From Symbiodinium natans (Eukaryota; Sar; Dinophyceae; Suessiales; Symbiodiniaceae), in the NCBI GenBank assembly GCA_905221605.1, contig CAJNDS010000096.1, forward strand, positions 77,501-141,500: 64,000 nt of DNA, given 5' to 3'. The position numbers and the translations under genes were made by a program. Below are positions 1-12,391 of this stretch, piece by piece (position 1 is the first letter of the stretch; every line of letters starts with the position of its first letter). The notes below the pieces were generated by a model. It saw only the letters and a program-made list of their open reading frames with translations. It was not told the origin of the DNA and made no database searches.

Positions 1-14
1 CCTTCAAAGACAAC
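1..14 (-). CDS. possible dynein exon 68, cut by window edge
   Basis: After GGCCAG|G the reverse strand reads TTG TCT TTG AAG in the phase left by exon 67. A near copy of this sequence lies at about 126-149, so it may be repeat. Too short to be sure. Confidence 0.2.
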
Positions 15-3000
15 CTGGCCGCAAAAACGAAACCAAAAAAGACCACAACAACTCTCAACTTTACATCCTCGATCACCCCTCAATCCTACACCCCCCAAAC
101 CCTCCAAAACCCCTTAGACGCAAAGCAAGCCTTCAACAACAACCTGGCCTTAAAAACAAAAAAACTTCAACAACCTCAGCCCTCAGCCCGCAACCCCGAA
201 CCCCTCAACCCTAAACCCTAGAACCCCAAACCCTAAACCCCAAACCCGAAACCCTAAACCAAAAAACCGCGCCTCCGCCAGCACCTTATTCAGCTCTGCC
301 TCGGCGGCGCCCAGCTCGCCCATGGCCTCCACAACGCTTACTTGGAAGCTCTTTTGACTTAGTAAGTAGGGTTTAGGGTTTAGGGTTTAGGGTTTAGGGT
401 TTAGGGTTTAGGGTTTAGGGTTTAGGGTTTAGGGTTTAGGGTTTAGGGTTTAGGGTTTAGGGTTTAGGGTTGAGGGTTTAGGGGTTAGGGGTTTAGGGTT
501 TAGGGTTTAGGGTTTAGGGTTTTGGGGTTTAGGGTTTAGGGTTTAGGGTTAGTCAGGTGGGTTTATTTTTTTTTGGGGGGGGGGGGGGATACTAATGGGG
601 TCCGAGTATGGCTTCCTTGATCTAAGGGTTCTAGGGGCTCTAAGGGCTCTAAGGGTTCTAACCGCTCTATGGGGTTCCAAGTGCCCGATGGGCTCTGAGG
701 GTTCCAAGGGTGGCTTAGGGTTGAGGGTTCCAAAATTCGAGTTTGGGTTAGGAGGGTTTAGAGTTTAGGGCTTGGGGTGCAGGGGCCTTTAAAACTTAGG
801 GTTTCGGGTTTAGGGTTTAGGGTTTCTTTGTAAAAAGGTTCTAAATCGGAGGGGACAAAGACACTGCATCGCAAGGGCCGAAGGGTTTGGTAGTTCAGGG
901 TCTTGCTTGGAACTTAGGGCATCTGGGATCGACGGTTTAGGGTTCAGGGTTCAGGGTTCAGGGTTCAGGGTTCAGGGTTCAGGGTTCAGGGTTTAGGGTT
1001 TAGGGTTTAGGGTTTAGGGTTTAGGGGTGGCCCTAGTGTTAGTGGAAGCTCCGGGGCGTTAAGCCAGATGCCCAGGAGAGAAAGCTCATGGATGCTGAGT
1101 TTCCCACGTCTCATGGGGACAAGGCCAGGCACTGACCAAATAGATTTCAAAACCCTTAGCCCTAAACCGTAAACCCTAAAGATCCTTCTTCGTGCAGCTG
1201 GATGCTCTTCTCGGTTAGGATCCCTCAACGGCATATGGGGGCTTACGAAATAGGGACCCCAAAAGTCGACCCCGAAATAGCCGGATCCCCTTCTAAAAAG
1301 GTACCCCAAGAAGGTACCCCCTCATTTCGGAAAACCCCATATAGGAAATGGAGATGTTCTAAGGTGTCGCTGCCAACTTCACGAAACTCCCTAAATAGGC
1401 CCTAAACCCCTAAACCCTCAACCCTGAACCCTGAACCCTATACCCTAACCCCAACCCCGAACCCAACCCTCAACCCCCTAATTACCCCCTTCCCCACCCC
1501 CCCCCGTTCCCCACCCCCGCCTTGGCCAGTCTTGCCTCAGCCACCTTCAGCGCATCCATCTTGGGCTTTACAATCTTGGCGGCGCCGTGATACATGACCT
1601 GCGGGATGGAGGGCTTCGGGTGAATTTCGGGTTTGGGGTGTAGGGCTTGGAGGGTTAGGTCATAAGTCCACCCTGCGCTTTCAACAATGCTTCGAGTCTG
1701 AACTTGGGATGTTGTTGGCCCTAAAACTAACAGTGCTTAATAGGGATTCTAATGAGGGGTACGAGAATCCCTATTAAGGACTGTTAGTACAAGGGGGACC
1801 ATCCCAAGTCTATATACCCTAGAGTCCTAAACCCTTTTATGAGTCTACGGTGTTTATGGTTTAGGGTTTAGGGTTTATGGTTTGGGGTGTTGGGCTCTCT
1901 GGGTTTCCATTCAAGCCTCGGTCCTCCGCCCAGAAGGCCCTCCCATGAAAACCTGCCCCTGCTCTCAAATAAAGGCGCCAAAAGACCAACTTGTTGGGTC
2001 TCTCCTGCAACGGAAATCAACATGAGGGTTCAAGGTGTTTTAGGGTTCAGGGTTTTGAGGTTCAGGGTTTTAGGGTCCTAAACCCTAAACCCTATTGCCT
2101 AACCCTGAACCGTCAACCCCAAACCCCAAACCCCGAACCCTAAACCCTAAACCCCAAACCCCAAACCCCAAACCCTAAACCCTAAACCCTAAACCCTGAA
2201 CCCCGAACCCTAAACCCTAAACCCTAAACCCTACACCCTAAACCCTAAACCCTAAACCCTGAACCCTGAACCCTAAACCCTTGCCAGTCCGGGCGGCCAT
2301 GGCTCCGACGAACTTGCAGAGTCCGGCCGCCGCGCCCGAGGCTTTGCCGGCCAGCTCGGGGTCCAGGGCCTGGGGTTAAGGGTTTAGGGCTAGGGTTTAG
2401 GGGGTTTAGGGTTCAGGGTTTGGGGTTTAGGGTTTGGGGTTTGGGGTTTAGGGTTTAGGGTTTGGGGTGTGGGGTTCGATGTGGTTTAGGGCTTTAGGGG
2501 CTTCGGGATTGAGGGGCTCAGAAAGTTAGGGTTTCAGGGGCTTGGATTTTGGGGGTTGAGGGGTTTGGGCTTTGGGAGGGATTGAGTCTGGGCCCTGCAG
2601 GGTTGCAACTCATTAGGGTTTGTGTTTTATTTTTTTTTATATTCTCTTTAGCCAAAACCCTAAACCCTAAACCCTAAACCCTAAACCCGAAACCCTAAAC
2701 CCTAAACCTAAACCCTAAACCCTAAACCTTTGTCATGAAGAAGAGGGCCGTGCCTTGAAGGGCCAAGGACTCCAATTCTTCGCCACATCCTGGCAGCATC
2801 ACATGCAGGACTTTGTGCTACCCTAGACCCTCAACCCTAAACCCTAAACCCTAACCCCGGGACTTTGTGCTGCCCTAATCTCTAAGATCTAGTGTTTGCA
2901 TAGGGCTTAGGATTTAGGGTGTAGGGGCCTATTGAAGCCCTTTTGAACTCCCTAAAACCCTTAAGTCCCGAAAAGACCCTGAAGACCTCCAAAGCACGCA

Positions 3001-6000
3001 AATAGTCAGTCACTCAAGACTCAAACCCCTAAAGCCCTAATTCCTAAACTTTTCAAAGCCCGGAAAGCCCTACCCTAACCTTGCTTCCCATACTTCCCCT
3101 AGCTCTTTCGCTCCTAGCGAACAATCTAGGCCTAGGGTGCAGGGCTTAGATTTAGGAATGTTCAGACTCTAAGGGTTCAGGACTTCGCGGTTGATTTGGG
3201 TGGAGTGGGTGAAGGCTTAGGCTTTTTCAGATTTAAGGCTGCACCTCGCCCTAAGTGCAGGAGCCTGATCATTATGTTCTCGCATTCTCATGCCCTACAC
3301 CGATGAACCCTGAACCGTGAACCCCAAAGCTCTAGACCATAAAGCCCCAACCGAACAACCCTAAACCCTAAACCCTAAAACCTCAGACCCTAAACCCTAA
3401 AACCTCAGACCCTAAACCCTTAACCCTAAAACCTCAGACCCTAAACCCCTAGAACTTGTCCTTAACCTTGAAAACAAGTCCCCCTACTTGGAAGCCCTTT
3501 CTGACTGAGTAGGTAGAGTTAGTAAAGTGAAATAAACTACGGGGATTATAATCGGGTGTCTTGGGAAGACTAAGTAGACCGACTAAGTCAAAAGAGCTTC
3601 TAAGTACGCTCTAAACCCTAAACCCTAGACCCTAGACCCTAGACCCGAAACCCTAAACCCTAAACCATAAACCCTAAACCCCAAACCCCAAACCCTAGCT
3701 AGTACGTCCCTCAAGGCCTCGTCGAAGCGCAGGTACGGCTCCAGGAGCTCGCAGGTCTCGTCGTTGATGTTGTCCTGCGGAGGCGGGCTCAAGGTTTAGG
3801 GTTTAGGGTTTAGGGTTTAGGGTTTAGGGTTTAGGGTTTTGGGTAGGGTTTAGGGTTTAGGGCTTAGGGCTTAGGGCTTAGGGTTTAGGGTTTAGGGTTT
3901 AGGGTTTAGGGTTTAGGGTTTACGGTTTACGGGTTTGGGGTTTAGGGTTTCGGGTGTAGGGTTTAGGGTTTAGGATGCATTGCACAGTTCTGCATGTGCT
4001 TGTACAAAGGTCTTGAGAACCAGTAGGGCGCATAGGGCTTTAAAGCCTAAAACCCGGAACCCTAAGCCCTGAACCCTAACCCCTAGCCCTAAACCCTAAG
4101 CCCTAAGCCCTAAGCCCTAAGCCCTAAACCCTAAACCCTAAACCCCAAACCCTAAACCCTAAACCCGAAGCCAAGAATGGGAGCTGAAAGGCTCTACCTG
4201 GGAGGTATCAAGACCCTGAGGGTGTACGGGGAGCCTCAGGGGGCATTCACGGGGTTTAGGGTTTAGGCTTAAGGGTTGAAGGGTTTAGGGCTTAGGGTTT
4301 AGGGCTTAGGATTAAGGGGTGTGGGTTTTCGGGGTTCGGGATTGTCGTTGACTTGCTGTCTTCAGGCTTAGGGCCTTTTGAGGCCTTCTTCGAGACGTTG
4401 GGTGTTTGTTTTTGGGGGCTTTGGGCTCAAGATTACTCATCGTATCCTCTGATACTCTACTGAAGAAAGTGAACTACCCCTTAACATTCACATTCTGACT
4501 ATCTACACCCCTTTACTACACTGTAGCATTCAGAGCTTCCATGCCTTCTCGTTGGCCGCGAAGTCCAAGATGTTGTTCAAGAAGTTCATGTCCTGACAAA
4601 TACTAGGTTGCCCAGTATCCTAGGATTAAACAGGGTGCCCTTTTTTGCTTAAAAGGGGCTGATAAGGGAACCTACACCCCCAAAAAAGGGAAAAAAGGGT
4701 AGTACTGGGCATCCTAGCAAAGCCCAGGAACACCTCTGTTCGAAGGGTGCGGTTTGGGGTTTAGGCCGCCGTTGGCGCTTAGGGTTTAGGGCTTAGAGTT
4801 TCGGGTTTCGTCTATCTGCAACCCAGTCAAGGTACAAACCTCACTGCTTTAAAACGAAGGGCACTTCTGTGAGCCATCTTTTTTAAAAAATGATTTTTTC
4901 ATAGTAGGACTTCTGAATATTCCTTAAATCCGCAAATGATAACGGTTTACAGCACTGAATTTTCAGTAAAACATATCACGGCTTCGCTAAGTAACGGTCG
5001 TTTGGGGCTCCGAGTTTAATAGGGAGCCCCATACTGAGGGTACCCAAAAACAGCCCACTAGCAAATAGATAACCCACTCCCCCACCCTCCCACCCCCGGC
5101 GCTCCCCCCCCCCCCCCCCCCCCCCCCCCGCCCCCCCCGGCGCGCGCGAGCGCGCCCCCCCCAGCAGTCTTGCGGGATAGTCGTCAGTTGCGGGGCCTTG
5201 CGAGCTGCCATCCTTTCATACCTCACGTTCAAGCCCAAGCGTTCTCGGGTTTAGGGTTTAGGGTTTAGGGTTTAGGGTTTAGGGTTTAGGGTTTAGGGTT
5301 TAGGGTTTAGGGTTTAGGGTTTTGTTGAATGCTGTTGGGGCCCCATAGTTGGTTTAAAGGGCTTAGGGCTTTAACAAATGGGTTGAAGTTCCCCTTAAAG
5401 TGTTTATGCTGGATCCTTCAGAAAAACTTCGAGATCTGAGAACCAAATTGGGTTTAGGGTTTAGAGTTTAGGGTTTAGGGTTTAGGGTTTACGGTTTAGG
5501 CCCCACAACAGATAAAGAGGGGTCCTGCAGATCCTTCTTGGAGAACTCCTCGTAGCTGTCCATGATGAAGGATGCAGTCACCTCTTGGTCCCCCAGGCCG
5601 CGGGAGGCTCTACAACAGTCCGGGCTCCTTTCCAAGCAAGTTCCTGTCCCCAACCCTGAACCCTGATCCCTAAACCCTAAACCCTAAACCCTGCTGGAGT
5701 GACCTATATATTGAAAAAGGAAAGAGTGCCCAAAGAGCTGCTGGCGTGATCTATATACCCTTGAAACAGGAAGGAGTACCTTTGTTATAGGTAATTCTGC
5801 CCCTTTTCAAGCTACAAGGATTGCCTCTAGGGGAGGCACTAAGAGTACGTAACGCTCCGCTCCAGCCAGCATGCGGTGCTGCCAGCAGGCCCTAAGCAAC
5901 AAAAAGAGCAGCCGTGGGGCGTCACCACACTCTAAACCCTAAACCCTAAACCCTAAACGCTAAAACCTAAAACCTAAAACCTGAACCCTGAACCCTAAAC

Positions 6001-9000
6001 CCTAAACCCTAACCCCACTAAACCCTGTGCCCTAAACCGACGATCAACCGCCGAAGGCGGATGCTCGCGCGAGCCCTCGAAATGCAAACCCCGAACCCCA
6101 TCTCGTCGGTCAGAGTGTGAACCACAGACCACGCGGGGGGGGGGGGGGGGGGGGGGAACCCAAAACCCACCATGAACCACATGGGGGGGGGGGGAGGGGA
6201 ATTTCCATGCCCGGGGGGTGCGTGAATGCTGGCTCATATGTACCTTTACATAGTTCCGAAAAACCGAAGTAGCATACATAAATGTATCTAGATATATATA
6301 TATATATATACCTTTGCATAGTCCCTAAAAACCGAAGTAGCCCCTAAAGAACCCCTAAAGTCCCTTACAAGGGTCCTTCCCCTAGTCCCCTGCAGACCGC
6401 GCCTTGTTGATGAGCTTGTCATCTACCTGCGCTTCAGAGGTTCTAGGGTTGTTAAGGGTTAAGGGTTAAGGGTTAAGGGTTTAGGGTTTAGGGTTTAGGG
6501 TTTAGGGTTTAGGGTTTAGGGCTCAAGGCTCAAGGGGGGTATGTAACCCAAGTTTCCCGAAAACTCCCTGCTACTCCCGAGGTCTCGAGGGCTCCCTAAG
6601 CTTCTGTAAGGTACCCTAGGTACCTACCCCCCAGGGTTTAGGGTTTAGGGTTTAGGGTTTAGGGTTTAGGGTTTTGGGTTTTGGGTTTAGGGTTTAGGGT
6701 TTAGGGTTTAGGGGTGAACCCTAAACCATGAACCCTGAACCCTAAACCGACCATGAGCCCCCCCTCCTTTAAGAACCCTATAAAGAGGAGAGAGGATTGG
6801 ACCCAATGTGAAGAATCTCACCTAAGCCCTCAACCCTAAACCCTAAACTCCTCAGCAGCGGACCCGCAGCAGCAGGAAGACCCCCAAAGCGCCCACCTAA
6901 ACCTAAACCTCTTTCACCTTGAACTGTGCAGGTGAAACAACTCAAAGTCCGTTGCCCGAGCCCTCAGGCCTACAAGGAGGGGCCCCCTAGCTATACGTAG
7001 AGTTATAGGAACCCTAAGTTGGGTTATAAGGATCCTAAGTTGGGATATAAGAACCCTGAGTTCGGTTATAAGGATCCTAACTTGGGTTATAAGTCCCTTA
7101 AGTATAGTTAGGTCCCTCCTTGTACTTCCCGAATCTCAAACCCTGCAAGTCCCCAATAAGTCCCCAACGTCCTAGACTGCCATGGAGGCAACCTGAAACC
7201 TCCCTCAACCCTAAACGATAAACGCCAAACCCTAAACCCTAAACCCCAAACCCTAAACCCCAAACCCTAAACCCCAAACCCTCAACCCTAAACCCTAAAC
7301 CCCAGACCCTAAGCCCCAACCCTAAACCTGAAACCCTAAACTCCAAACCCTAAGCCCCAACCCTAAACCCTAAACCTGAAACCCTAAACCCTAAACCCTA
7401 AACCCCAAACCCTAAACCTGAAATGCGATTCGGCTCTATCGCCTTCACCGAGATGACCGGCTTCGACTGTAGGATCTGCAGACCGTCGAAGGTCAGCTTG
7501 ATGATGTCCACAGGCCTTAGACCCTAATCCTTCAACAATAAATTAGGGTTTAGGGTTTAGGGCTTAGGGGTTAGTGTTGAAGGTTTAGGGTTTAGGGTTT
7601 AGGGTTTAGGGAAACCAACTACGGGCAGCTAAGGGGCCATGCGTCGGTAGCCCTTCTCGCCCTTTGGAACCAGAGTTGCATTAAGATAGTCTCTTGGAGT
7701 CTGTTGAACAGAAACAAGAATCGAAACCTGGTGGCTAAGGGGGGATGACAGCCTCGGATATAGCGCCCCCCCCCCCCCCCTATACGACACTTTAGCAGCC
7801 TCTGACGAGGCAATGTGCCCCTTGGAACTGCCCTCAAAAATTCCTGGTTCTGTACCCGCCTCGTAACACTACATAACAAAAGTACGGCTAAAAATAAAGT
7901 GGCAATGATAGTGATAGTCACTTGGGTGCGGAGTCCGGCAAAACGATTATGCCAAAAAGGCGGTAGAGTTGGTGAAAGGGTCTAGGGTTTAGGGTTTAGG
8001 GTTTGGGTTTAGGGTTTAGGTTTTAGGTTTTGGGGTTTAGGGTCAGCTTTCGTAGGGTTCTAAGGGGCAAACACGGGAAGCACCCTAAACCCTGAACCCT
8101 GAATCCTAAACCTTAAACCCTAAGACCTAAACCCTAAACTAAGCCCAAACCAAACCCCTCAAGACTCGCCAGGTGCAGCCTTTCATAGCTTCGGGTTCCG
8201 GGATCGGCCCAAAAATGGCTCGAGCACACACCCTAGAACCAAAGACTTGAGCTTGGCGGCCCAGTAACCATGATGGAACAAGGGTGCCCTTTTTTGGGGT
8301 TTAGGGTTTAGGGTTTAGGGTTTACGGTTTAGGGTTTAGGGTTTAGGGTTTAGGGTTACTTTTTAAGGGACCTTGAACAAGAAAAGGGAAAAGGGTACCA
8401 CTTGGCAGAAGAAAACAAGCCAAACAGAAGAAACCAAACAAGGACTACGACCCAGAGCAGGCCCTCAGTCCCTTTCTTCGGGGGCTCGGGTTTCGGGTTT
8501 CGGGTTTCGGGCTTCGGGTTTCGGGATTAGGGTTTAGGGCAGTTTAGGGTCTAGGGTTTAGGGTTTAGGGTTTAGGGTTTAGGGTTCTCTTAGAAGCCCC
8601 TAAAGCCACCAAAAAGGTCGCCTCCAACACCAGCACCTGTTAGAGTTCAGGGTCTCAGGGTCTCAGGGTCTCAGGCTTCAGGGTTTAGGATGTAGGGACG
8701 GTTACACGGTCCTTAACAAAGGGGCATCCCAGTCATTCCCTAACCCTCCCGGGTGCCGTCAAAGGACTCCGTAAGGTTCTCTAAGGTTCTCGAGTGAGTA
8801 CCTCCCCCCTTCGACTCCCCCACCCTGAAAAGCCTTACAGTTTAGGGTTTAGGGTTTAGGGTTTAGGGTTTAGGGTTTAGGGTTTAGGGTTTAGGGTTTA
8901 GGGTTTCGGGTTTAGGGTTTAGGGTTTAGGGTTTAGGGTTTAACCAGCTCATAAGACAGGGCACTTGTTGTTGGTCTTGATCTCAGTGATATCCTACGCT

Positions 9001-12000
9001 CAAGACTGCGCACCAGGACAGCTGAGAGCTAAACCCAAAACACCCCAAAAGCAAAACCGAAAAAAAACAAAACCCCAAACCCAAGACTAACTCTTGGTTG
9101 ATCAAAAGGGGATCGGGAGTACCCAACAAAACTAAAGGTCAACACTGAAACCTGAAACTCGAAACAATGGGTCTAGGCCCAAGAGTAATTTGGGAGCCTT
9201 TCTTTAAGGGGGGTTGTAGCCTAACGACCCCCCCCCCAAAAAAAAAAAATAAAAGGTGAATAAAGGCCTACTCTGGGTTTAGGGTTTAGGGTTTAGGGTT
9301 TAGGGTTTAGGGTTTAGGGTTTAGGGTTTAGGGTTTAGGGTGATTAGGGGCGTAGGGCTTGTGGGTTTTAGAGCTCAGGCTATGGGATCCGACTCTTCAG
9401 CAGCAGCTGACACAATATGTAACTTTAAACATCTACAATCCCATACCGCAACCTCGCATTTTTCAAGTTCTCTTGGTGGTGGTGGTGGCGGGGGGGGGGG
9501 GGGGTCTGCTGACATTTTCGTGTTTGCTGAGAGTTTTATGTTTAGCTCCGTTGCTGGTTTTGAGAAGGTTTTGGGGGGATTTGTTGAGGGGGTGGTCTGG
9601 TTGAGCGAGTTCAGTTCCTCTGTCGAACGTAAATTTTCAGGGTCAGGCTCCATCGTTGTCGGCTGGAGTTTGTTGCCAGTAGCCTCAGCTTGGAACCTAA
9701 AACCCCAAATGGCTTCTCAGGCTCTTGAGTAACCCCTCACCCCACCCAACCCCCCCCCCCTGAACCATGAACCCCAACCCTAGACCCTAAACGCGATACG
9801 CCGAAAGGACTAAAGCCTACACCCTCAACCCCTAAACACCCTAAACCTTTCGACCCCTAAACGTCTTTCTCTGGTGACCCTATAAGCCCTAGACCGTAGG
9901 TAAACCCTCCACCCGAAACCCTTAACCATACCCCCTCGACCCTCAACCCTAAACTTGGGATGTTCCCCTTGTACTGGCAGTCCTCAACCGGGATTAAAAT
10001 AGGGGATACTATAATTTCAATCCTTATTCAGGACTGTTAGTATAAGGGGGAACATCGAAACCCTAAACCCTAACCCCTAACCCCTAAACCCTAACCCCCA
10101 ACCCCTAACCCCTAAACCCTAAACCCTAAACCCAGTGCAGGTCTCCTTCTTGGTGATGGAGTTGCAGGCAGACTCGGCCTCGTGCAGGAAAGGCAATGCC
10201 TTGTCCAGCTCGATCTGGGCCTCGGCCTTCTCACCTGGAGGTGGGTTTAGGGTTTAGGGTTTAGGGTTTAGGGTTTAGGGTTTAGGGTTTAGGGTTTAGG
10301 GTTTAGGGTTCAGGTTTAGGGTTTACGGTTCAGGTTTAGGGTTTAGGGTTTGGGGTTTGGGGTTTGGGGTTTGGGGTTTGGGGTTTGGGGTTTAGGGTTT
10401 GGGGTTTAGGGTTTGGGGTTAAGGGTGACCTCGAAAAACGGTTGACACAGACCCCAAATTGAGATTCCCTTACAATCAGAACCCCAATAAGGTACGCCAA
10501 ATCTAGGGACCCCCCCCCCCCCCCCGCCTCCAGATGCTAAACAGCCACACCCTACACCCTAAACCCTAAACCCTAAATCACTTGCTGGCGATGTCACCGT
10601 TGATCTTGTCGGCTTCCGCCTGGCAGTCCGCCTTCTGCGCGTTCACCTGGGTTGCTTGTAACGTTGGGGTTTAGGATTCAGGGTTTGGGGTTTGGGGTTT
10701 AGGGTTTGGGGTTTGGGGTTTAGGGTTTAGGGTTTAGGGTTTGGGGTTTGGGGTTTAGGGTTTAGGGTTTGGGGTTTGGGGTTTGGGGTTTAGGGTTTAG
10801 GGTTTGGGGTTTAAGGTTTCGGGTTTAGGGTTTAGGGTTTAGGGCCCAGGGTTGTAGTAGTTGGGTCTTTTGGGCGTGTATGGGGTTTAAGGTTTGGGCC
10901 CCAGGGTTGATCCGTGCGGGTTGTAGGCTTTATAGTCCCGGGCTGGTAAAGTTGGGAACCCTAAACCCTAAACCCTAAACCCTAAACCCTAAACCCTAAA
11001 CCCTAAACCCATACTTCACCCTGAGCACGAAACCCTGAGTTCTAAAAGCCTAAGCCCTGAGCCCTAAAAAATGCCAAAGACCACTCGCACAAAATTGTGA
11101 GACTGGGCTCGTTGAGAGAGACATTCTGAGCCCCCTAATGTTTACTGTTGAAGGGGTTAGGAATTCAAGAGGGCATCAGGGTGTCTAGGACTTGAACCCC
11201 AACAAAACACCTCTGCTCAACCCTAAACCCTAAACCCTAAACCCCAAACCCTAAACCCTAAAACCCTGCAAAAATCCCTTTTGGGAATCCCGACATGGGG
11301 AGCTGCTGCTCTGCAGTACAAACACGCTTGATCGCTTAGGGCTTCGGCTGTTTAGGGCTTCTAGGGCTTAGGGTTCAGGGTTTAGGGTTTAGGTTTAGGG
11401 AGGTGTAGGGCTTGGCTTTGATGGTTGAGGGTTTGGGGTTCCGGGTTAGGAGGATTTAGTTGTTGGTATGGGGTTCTAAGGTTCCCCCAAACCTAGGAGC
11501 CCGCTCCCCCCCTTGCCCAAATCCCTCCCCTGACATGCTTAACTCGGGTGGGGGCGTGGTGGGGGGAAGGTTTAGGGCTTAAGGTTTTGGGGTTTCGTGT
11601 TTAGGGCTTAGGGTTTGGGGGAGGGGGGGGGGAGGGGACAGGGCGTCAAGATTGGCACTACCTTGTCATAACAAGAAGCATGCATGGCGGCTACACCCTA
11701 AACCGAAAAAACCCTAAAGCTTAAATCTGAAGCCAGAAGCTTCGCCCAGAAACACTTCCCCCTTTCACCCCAAAAGCACCAGCAAGCTGACGGACCCTAA
11801 ACCCTAAACTCCCCAAACCCTAAACCCTAAACCCTAAACCCTAGACCCTAGACCCTAAACCCTAAACCCTAAACCCTAAACCCTAAACCCCCAAACTCTT
11901 AGGCCCTTAATATGGGACCTCTTATGTACCCTGTACAGGGGCCCATACATCAGAACCCTCTAAGGAAGGTAAGGGACCACATCACGGGGCCGTGGAACTA

Positions 12001-12331
12001 CCCTAAGATCAACCCGAAAATCTATACCCTAAACCCTAAACCCTAAACCCTAAACCCCAAACCCTAAACCCTAAACCCTAAACCCCAAACCCTGAAACCC
12101 TGAACCCTAAACCCACCTGCTCGGCTTTCTTGTCCGCCTTGGCTTTCTCGGCCATGACCTGCGGATTGACATTCTTGTCTAGGCTTTCAGTGTTTAGGGG
12201 CTAGGTTAGGGTTTAGGGTTTAGGGTTTAGGGTTTAGGGTTTAGGGTTTAAGGTTTAGGGTTTAGGGTTTAGGGTTTAGGGTTTAGGGTTTAGGGTTTAG
12301 GGTTTAGGGTTTAGGGTTTAGGGTTTAGGGT

Positions 12332-12391
<60 letters not shown>

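Noticed and set aside
9340-9732. 130-codon + frame starting MIRGVGLVGF
   Set aside because: Opens inside a telomere-type array, contains a poly-glycine run and has no recognisable domain; lies in the intron between exons 60 and 61.
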